Positions 5,889-9,237 of a stretch of 9,237 nucleotides of DNA are shown here, piece by piece. Origin of the DNA: an uncultured Bacilli bacterium. GTDB lineage: Bacteria; Bacillota_I; Bacilli_A; RF39; UBA660. The notes under the pieces are model-generated. The model worked only from the letters and a program-made list of their open reading frames with translations, ran no database searches and was not told the origin of the DNA. Within the stretch, counting starts at the first letter, position 1. Every line of letters begins with the position of its first letter. The stretch covers positions 1 through 9,237 of the forward strand of contig CANRJL010000033.1 of NCBI GenBank assembly GCA_947630935.1. Direction: 5' to 3'. Position numbers and translations under genes: made by a program.

Positions 5889-6480
5889 AAGTTTTTTTTA
5901 AAGACTTTTCAATAATATATGTCTGATAATTATTATAGTAATGAACATTATCATAATTTTTATTTTTTAATATATCTACAAACTCAGGAATATCTTTATT
6001 TGTTCCAAATAATAAATAAGAATTTTCTTTGATTGGGGCGGTTATAGAAAGAAGTTGTTTTTTATCTTTAAATAAGTTAAAAGGATAACGTAATGATTTT
6101 TTCCCTTTGGCACATTCAAATGTTTTTATTAAATAGGTATCATGAATATTTAAGAAAATTACGTTTTTTTTGTTTGGATAAATTTCAACTTCATTTTTAA
6201 ATTCTAATTTATTAAGACCAAGAGAATTAAAGGCCATTATTAATAATTCTTTATCACTATTATAAAAAGGATAGGAGTTAATTATACGAATTGATGGGTT
6301 TAATAAACAGCCAATTTTTTCTTTTTTGATAAAGATTTTTAATTCTTTAATAAACTTTTCAATGTGAATTATTTTACCATATAAAAGACAATCTATTGGA
6401 AAAATATAGGTTTTGATTTCATTTTTCCGAATAAATTGAACTTTGTTATCATGAAAGTAAAAGATATATTTTGGTTGCAT
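5887..6480 (-). CDS. Possible degenerate MreB/Mbl-like actin-fold protein in the engulfment cluster
   Basis: No function can be read directly from this 197-residue soluble protein, but its layout follows MreB/Mbl in miniature. A first beta-hairpin (KYIFYFHDNKVQFI) sits where phosphate loop 1 would be. GKIIHIEKFIKELKIFIKK resembles the MreB segment GVIADFDVTEAMLKYFI. Next comes a strand, then YNSDKELLIMAFNSLGLNKL, like the MreB helix after CVPSGIT. Then NVIFLNIHDTYLIKTFE stands in place of the DIGGGTTEIAVI loop, and SYLLFGTNKDIPEFVDIL in place of VLTGGGALLRGLDKLL. The glycine-rich nucleotide-binding loops are lost and the protein is roughly 140 residues shorter than MreB. The ATG at 6480 has an AAGAAGGGA site. 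In B. subtilis mbl lies in the same part of the chromosome, next to spoIIID, which supports the reading. By-eye alignment only; it may instead be a novel family. Confidence 0.4.
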   Translation of the reverse strand: MQPKYIFYFHDNKVQFIRKNEIKTYIFPIDCLLYGKIIHIEKFIKELKIFIKKEKIGCLLNPSIRIINSYPFYNSDKELLIMAFNSLGLNKLEFKNEVEIYPNKKNVIFLNIHDTYLIKTFECAKGKKSLRYPFNLFKDKKQLLSITAPIKENSYLLFGTNKDIPEFVDILKNKNYDNVHYYNNYQTYIIEKSLKKT

Positions 6481-6496
6481 AAAATCCCTTCTTTTT

Positions 6497-6518
6497 AAAA
6501 AGAGTCCATATATGGACT
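6497..6518 (-). terminator. Hairpin between spoIIQ and the 197-aa gene, partial terminator or attenuator
   Basis: AGTCCATATATGGACT (6503-6518) is a perfect palindrome, and on the minus strand it is followed by CTTTTT. The stem of AGTCCA/TGGACT is short and the T-run has only five residues, so it may dampen rather than block expression of the downstream gene, whose SD follows at once. It overlaps the spoIIQ TAG stop. Confidence 0.5.
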
Positions 6519-7164
6519 AATTTAAATCTGCTAATGTTTTTTCATAAAAAATATTTGGGTCGGTTAATGTACCATTTAGATAAACTTCAAATAATAAGGT
6601 TTGTTTAGTTGTTTCAATTTGACTTTGGCCTGATTTAGCTATGATGTCATTTTGTTTTACTACATCCTTTTCTTTAACATTTACATCTCCTAAGGTATAA
6701 TAAATACAGGTTACACCATTTATTCCTTCTAATGTTACTACTGTTCCTAGTATTTCATCTTTTTTGATTTCTTTAATAGTACCATCAATTGTAGCATATA
6801 TATCAAATACTTCATCGCTTACATATAAGATTCCGGTATTTTTCATATATGTATTTTCATAGTATATTAAGGAATTTTCTTGATTTTCTGGAGTATCTTC
6901 TTCTTTATAGAAATTTTTTTGAATTGAAACATTTTCTGCAACAAAGGGTTTAGATACTTTTTCACTTACAGGAGTATCGGTTGCAACATCATTTGTTTGT
7001 TCTTGATTAAACACACTTGTTGCATAATCCATTTTGTCTTCTGTTTGCTCTTGATTATTTTCTAATAAATTTTGTGTCATAAATGTAATGCCAATGGCTA
7101 ATATTGTTATTGTTATAATGTAAATACTAGGTAAAACATAACCCTTTAATTTTCTTTTTTTCAT
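6517..7164 (-). CDS. spoIIQ: Forespore engulfment/channel protein SpoIIQ, degenerate LytM domain
   Basis: SpoIIQ is made in the forespore, spans its inner membrane and locks onto mother-cell SpoIIIAH to hold the engulfing membranes and form the feeding channel. The 215 residues (B. subtilis: 283) show one N-terminal membrane helix (about 9-30), an acidic Gln/Glu/Asn-rich spacer, and a LytM/M23 fold (about 90-207) with VTLEGINGVTCIYYTLGDV and a closing LLFEVYLNG. The zinc ligands expected in active M23 peptidases appear to be gone: the first His/Asp positions align with N109 and L113, and the HxH becomes T189-L-L191. It is therefore structural, not enzymatic. The ATG at 7164 follows AGGAGG at 7179-7174. 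It lies directly after spoIID but has its own forespore-type promoter. Confidence 0.88.
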   Translation of the reverse strand: MKKRKLKGYVLPSIYIITITILAIGITFMTQNLLENNQEQTEDKMDYATSVFNQEQTNDVATDTPVSEKVSKPFVAENVSIQKNFYKEEDTPENQENSLIYYENTYMKNTGILYVSDEVFDIYATIDGTIKEIKKDEILGTVVTLEGINGVTCIYYTLGDVNVKEKDVVKQNDIIAKSGQSQIETTKQTLLFEVYLNGTLTDPNIFYEKTLADLN

Positions 7165-7176
7165 TTTTTTGTTCCT

Positions 7177-7201
7177 CCTACTTGTATTGTTTCCAAGTAG
7201 G
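7177..7201 (-). promoter_or_regulatory. Hairpin overlapping the spoIIQ ribosome binding site
   Basis: CCTACTTG and CAAGTAGG pair perfectly (8 bp, 9-nt loop). On the minus strand the 3' arm contains the first three bases of the spoIIQ AGGAGG (7179-7174), and no T-run follows, so it is not a terminator there. On the plus strand eight T residues follow, which would make a good terminator against antisense transcription. Confidence 0.5.
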
Positions 7202-7213
7202 TTTTTTTTATAC
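7185..7213 (-). promoter_or_regulatory. Sigma-F/G-type forespore promoter of spoIIQ
   Basis: Minus strand: GTATA (7213-7209) fits the -35 consensus GYWTA and GGAAACAATA (7194-7185) fits the -10 consensus GGNRANANTW at every fixed position. The spacer is 14 nt, one or two shorter than usual. The -35 overlaps the spoIID stop codon and the -10 overlaps the hairpin loop. Confidence 0.55.
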
Positions 7214-8148
7214 TATGAAATTTGAGAAATTTTGGTATTTTGATAATAGTGACTTAAAATTTGTTGATAAGTACTCCCTTCTTTAGCCATCCCATTTGCC
7301 CCATATTGACTCATGCCAACGCCATGACCAAAACCTTTAGTAATTATTTTTAAATTATCTTCTTCTTGTTCGATGGTAAAATCAGTAGATCTTAATGATA
7401 ATTTTGTTCTTATTGTGGTTCCTTCAAACGGTATATCATTAATTGTTATAGATAAGACGCGATTAGAAGCACTTCGTATTTCATTAGTTATCGTTATTTC
7501 TGCGCATGATATATCTAAAGATTTGCAAAATTCTTCTTTAGGAATTATTTTAGTATATTCATAATTTTCAATGCTCTCATTATCCCATTTAGATTCGACG
7601 CTTTTTAAATAAGGTAATGATTCAGAAAAAACTAATTCAGAATTTTCGGTTTGACCATTGCTCATAGAAAAGTAAAAGGCATTTATTGTTTGATTATTAT
7701 AAGTTAATATTTCATTTTTAGTTTCTAATACAGCATCTCTTATTTTTAAGTAATTAGTAAAAAAATTAATATTCCATTGTTTTAATAATTGTTCATTTGT
7801 TTTATAGGCTTGGTCTTTAGTTCCAATAATTAAATCATAATCAGCATTGCGATGTTCTTTTTTATACATAGCATAGGTTCTGGCAGCTACAGCTTGAGCT
7901 TTTAATGCTTCTTTTTCAAAAGAAGATGGCATTTCAGCAGAAACTACTCCAATGATGTAATCTTCTAGATTTACTGTTGTAATGGAATTTTTTGTTTCAT
8001 CTAATAATCGAATAGTAAGTGGGTTTTGTTCTTTTTCGACAGCAGATGGCATAGGAAAATAATAGTTCGTCTTTTTTTCATGACGAACTACTAAATATAA
8101 AGTTACTGCTAATATAAAGACTATTCCTAATAAAATTTTATTTTTCAT
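7213..8148 (-). CDS. spoIID: Stage II sporulation protein SpoIID, peptidoglycan lytic transglycosylase
   Basis: SpoIID is a mother-cell membrane protein that, with SpoIIM and SpoIIP, thins septal peptidoglycan so the forespore can be engulfed. It cleaves glycan strands stripped of stem peptides. The 311 residues (B. subtilis: 343) begin with a membrane anchor (about 4-21). NLEDYIIGVVSAEMPSSF contains the catalytic glutamate E72, matching E88 of B. subtilis. It is followed by LKAQAVAARTYA, later by LRSTDFTI, and by the family signature GHGVGMSQYGANGMA (274-288). All key motifs are intact. The ATG at 8148 overlaps the upstream stop codon by 4 nt (ATGA), and its GGAGG lies inside the end of the DUF1146 gene, so translation is coupled. 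Confidence 0.96.
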   Translation of the reverse strand: MKNKILLGIVFILAVTLYLVVRHEKKTNYYFPMPSAVEKEQNPLTIRLLDETKNSITTVNLEDYIIGVVSAEMPSSFEKEALKAQAVAARTYAMYKKEHRNADYDLIIGTKDQAYKTNEQLLKQWNINFFTNYLKIRDAVLETKNEILTYNNQTINAFYFSMSNGQTENSELVFSESLPYLKSVESKWDNESIENYEYTKIIPKEEFCKSLDISCAEITITNEIRSASNRVLSITINDIPFEGTTIRTKLSLRSTDFTIEQEEDNLKIITKGFGHGVGMSQYGANGMAKEGSTYQQILSHYYQNTKISQIS

Positions 8149-8336
8149 ATTTCCTCCGGCAAAAAAGCGATTATAAATTCTGATATTAAATATCCTAAGG
8201 CAAAACTGATTATAAAATAAAGAATTCTAGCTTCAATAACTTTATTTTTATATATAATTTTTTCTAAATTTAATGAGGATACTGCAAAAGCACTTAACAT
8301 TGTACAAAAAGTATATATATATATTTTTAGGTTCAT
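8145..8336 (-). CDS. ywzB: DUF1146 small membrane protein (YwzB-like)
   Basis: A 63-residue protein with two predicted membrane helices (about 4-20 and 38-58). The middle block, AVSSLNLEKIIYKNKVIEAR followed by ILYFIISFALGYLISEFI, follows the DUF1146/YwzB pattern of a first helix, a short basic KxxxVxxAR loop and a second helix with a small-residue GY/S motif. The function of the family is unknown. In B. subtilis ywzB also lies upstream of spoIID, separated by other genes, so the pairing is conserved. It overlaps rpiB and spoIID by 4 nt on each side, placing it in the middle of a tightly coupled operon. A (TA)n run lies within its first codons. Confidence 0.75.
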   Translation of the reverse strand: MNLKIYIYTFCTMLSAFAVSSLNLEKIIYKNKVIEARILYFIISFALGYLISEFIIAFLPEEI

Positions 8337-8779
8337 TTATATACTTCCTTTTCATATGCGATAATTTTATTAATTCTTCTTAAATGTCTTTCTTCACTTA
8401 CTTTATTAGTGGAAATAAAAATGTTAATAAGTTTCTTGGCTTCTTCAAATGATATACCACCAAAAGAAATTATATTCGCACCATTGTGGGTTTTAGCGTG
8501 ATATGTATCTTCTTCACTGGTCACTCTGGCACATCTAATATTTTTGACTTTATTGGCTGCAATTGAAATGCCTATTCCATTACCACAAATTAAAATACCT
8601 AAACTATCTTTATCTTGGGCTACTTTATTTGCAACATCAAAAGCAAAATCAGGATAATCATCATCTTCTTCATTTTTGATAGAGCTTTTAATTATTGGAA
8701 TTTTTTGACTTTCTAAATATGTTATTATTTCTTGTTCTAATTTTATTCCGCGGTGGTCAGCACCTATATATATTTTCAA
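8333..8779 (-). CDS. rpiB: Ribose-5-phosphate isomerase B (RpiB/LacAB family)
   Basis: RpiB interconverts ribose 5-phosphate and ribulose 5-phosphate in the pentose phosphate pathway. The 148 residues match the family length and show YIGADHRG (D8, H9, R10), DYPDFA (41-46), the active-site loop LICGNGIGISIAANK with C65, the HNGANII segment (H98, N99), and basic C-terminal residues R131, R134 and R135 that hold the phosphate. The usual CGTGIG appears here as CGNGIG, an Asn at residue 67 in place of Thr. The start codon is a TTG at 8779, supported by GGAGG 8 nt upstream; there is no ATG or GTG at that point. Related LacA/LacB isomerases share the fold, but no lac genes are near. Confidence 0.93.
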   Translation of the reverse strand: MKIYIGADHRGIKLEQEIITYLESQKIPIIKSSIKNEEDDDYPDFAFDVANKVAQDKDSLGILICGNGIGISIAANKVKNIRCARVTSEEDTYHAKTHNGANIISFGGISFEEAKKLINIFISTNKVSEERHLRRINKIIAYEKEVYK

Positions 8780-8799
8780 ATCGAATTCCTCCTATTTTT

Positions 8800-8828
8800 A
8801 TTTTAGCAAATACGTTTTTTAAAGTCTA
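8800..8828 (-). promoter_or_regulatory. Sigma-A-type promoter of the rpiB-ywzB-spoIID operon
   Basis: Minus strand: TAGACT (8828-8823) as a fair -35, a 17-nt spacer, then TGC-TAAAAT (8808-8800), an extended -10. It would drive rpiB and, by the 4-nt overlaps, also ywzB and spoIID in growing cells. Confidence 0.55.
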
Positions 8829-8867
8829 ACTTTTTTTATTAAAAAATACTTAATTAAATAATTTCAG

Positions 8868-8901
8868 AAAACAAATGTGGATAACTTTCTTGTTATCCAC
8901 A
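8868..8901 (-). terminator. rpmE terminator built from two inverted DnaA boxes
   Basis: TGTGGATAAC (8876-8885) and GTTATCCACA (8892-8901) form a perfect 10-bp stem with a 6-nt loop. On the minus strand TTTGTTTT follows, giving an intrinsic terminator for rpmE. Each arm contains a consensus DnaA box, TTATCCACA, in opposite orientation. The plus-strand side is also T-rich, so it could act in both directions. Confidence 0.75.
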
Positions 8902-8916
8902 CACTTTTATTTTTAT

Positions 8917-9132
8917 TTAAGCTGTTTTCTTATCTTGTAAGTTATATTTACGGTTAAATTTTTCTATTTTTCCAGCTTTACTTGCTTTACCTTGTTTTCC
9001 AGTATAAAAAGGATGACATTCACTGCAAACTTCTACTTCAATATCACCTCTTGTAGATTTGGTTTTAAAAGTTGCTCCACAAGCACAAGTAACTGTTACT
9101 TCTTTCATTTCTGGATGAATATTTGCTTTCAT
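8917..9132 (-). CDS. rpmE: Large-subunit ribosomal protein bL31, zinc-binding type
   Basis: L31 bridges the central protuberance of the 50S subunit to the 30S head. The 71 residues begin MKANIHPEMKEVTVTC and carry all four zinc cysteines, C16, C18, C36 and C39, with the family block CSECHPFYTGKQ. This is the zinc-containing (C+) form, not the zinc-free paralogue induced in zinc starvation. The basic tail (KIEKFNRKYNLQDKK) is typical. The ATG at 9132 has a GAAAGGA site upstream. It ends in a strong hairpin and is likely transcribed on its own. Confidence 0.97.
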   Translation of the reverse strand: MKANIHPEMKEVTVTCACGATFKTKSTRGDIEVEVCSECHPFYTGKQGKASKAGKIEKFNRKYNLQDKKTA

Positions 9133-9178
9133 ACTCTATTTTCCTTTCTATCGTTTTTTAGTTTTCTAAAAATACGAA

Positions 9179-9210
9179 TAAATTGAATTAACTTAATTTT
9201 CTTCAATTTA
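9179..9210. repeat. A/T-rich inverted repeat in the rpmE upstream region
   Basis: TAAATTGAA (9179-9187) and TTCAATTTA (9202-9210) are perfect inverted copies with a 14-nt spacer. In the rpmE leader RNA this could be a weak stem; in DNA it could be an operator. A TAAAAT -10 candidate (9219-9214, minus) lies just upstream, but its -35 would fall outside the window. Confidence 0.25.
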
Positions 9211-9237
9211 ATTATTTTACTATGTCCAAAATAACAT

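Noticed and set aside
7373..7564. Plus-strand open frame of 63 codons
   Set aside because: It lies wholly inside spoIID on the other strand, has no recognisable motif and no ribosome binding site; it is an antisense shadow.
8311..8324. (TA)n run in ywzB as a phase-variation tract
   Set aside because: About six units encode the natural Tyr/Ile residues of the first helix; in DNA this A/T-rich such a short run is expected and gives no other sign of switching.
8868..8901. Chromosomal replication origin
   Set aside because: Only two DnaA boxes are present, there is no box cluster with an unwinding element, and dnaA, dnaN and rpmH are not nearby; the structure sits exactly where an rpmE terminator should be.
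8992..9186. Plus-strand open frame of 64 codons
   Set aside because: It is antisense to rpmE, low in complexity (Phe/Ser-rich from A/T DNA) and lacks a start context.
1..9237. Mycoplasma genetic code (TGA as Trp)
   Set aside because: Trp is encoded by TGG in agrB, agrD and elsewhere, and the DUF1146 gene ends in TGA at a normal ATGA junction.

Overview
The window looks like a piece of chromosome from a strongly AT-rich, low-GC Bacillota, probably an uncultured Bacilli lineage near the Erysipelotrichales/RF39/Mollicutes branch. The evidence is A/T-ending codon use, AGGAGG-type ribosome binding sites, the Bacilli-style order csp-hpf-secA, a long-form HPF, a zinc-type L31, and the sporulation genes spoIID and spoIIQ. 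TGA is used as a stop (the DUF1146 gene) and Trp is read from TGG, so the code is the standard bacterial one and not the mycoplasma code. The taxonomic placement is inference.

Layout, all on the minus strand except agrBD. Positions 1-1008 hold the N-terminal 336 residues of secA, cut by the window edge. Upstream of it come a cysteine-rich protein I do not recognise (1088-1759), long-form hpf (1833-2354) and a cold-shock protein (2467-2682). A regulatory gap of about 320 nt follows. It separates csp from an agr quorum-sensing locus that is arranged unusually: agrB (3004-3609) and a 36-codon agrD (3660-3770) run on the plus strand and converge on an agrA-agrC operon (5776 down to 3796) on the minus strand. 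The four parts form a complete circuit. AgrB cuts and cyclises AgrD, the peptide is sensed by AgrC, and AgrC phosphorylates AgrA, a LytTR-type activator.

The last block is a sporulation region, read from right to left: rpmE (9132-8917), then rpiB, a DUF1146 membrane protein and spoIID with 4-nt overlaps (8779-7213), then spoIIQ (7164-6517), then a 197-aa protein (6480-5887) that I read as a shrunken, degenerate MreB/Mbl-like actin fold. SpoIID (mother-cell peptidoglycan lytic transglycosylase) and SpoIIQ (forespore channel protein) work together in engulfment. The 48-nt gap between their genes carries a good match to a forespore sigma-F/G promoter, which fits the known split in their expression.

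The points most worth a second look are the predicted autoinducing peptide (ring CFWVF or CFWVFF) with its reversed, convergent agr layout, the actin-like remnant in the engulfment cluster, the forespore promoter plus SD-overlapping hairpin before spoIIQ, and two perfect DnaA boxes forming the rpmE terminator stem. No tRNA, rRNA, CRISPR array, transposase or integrase was seen.
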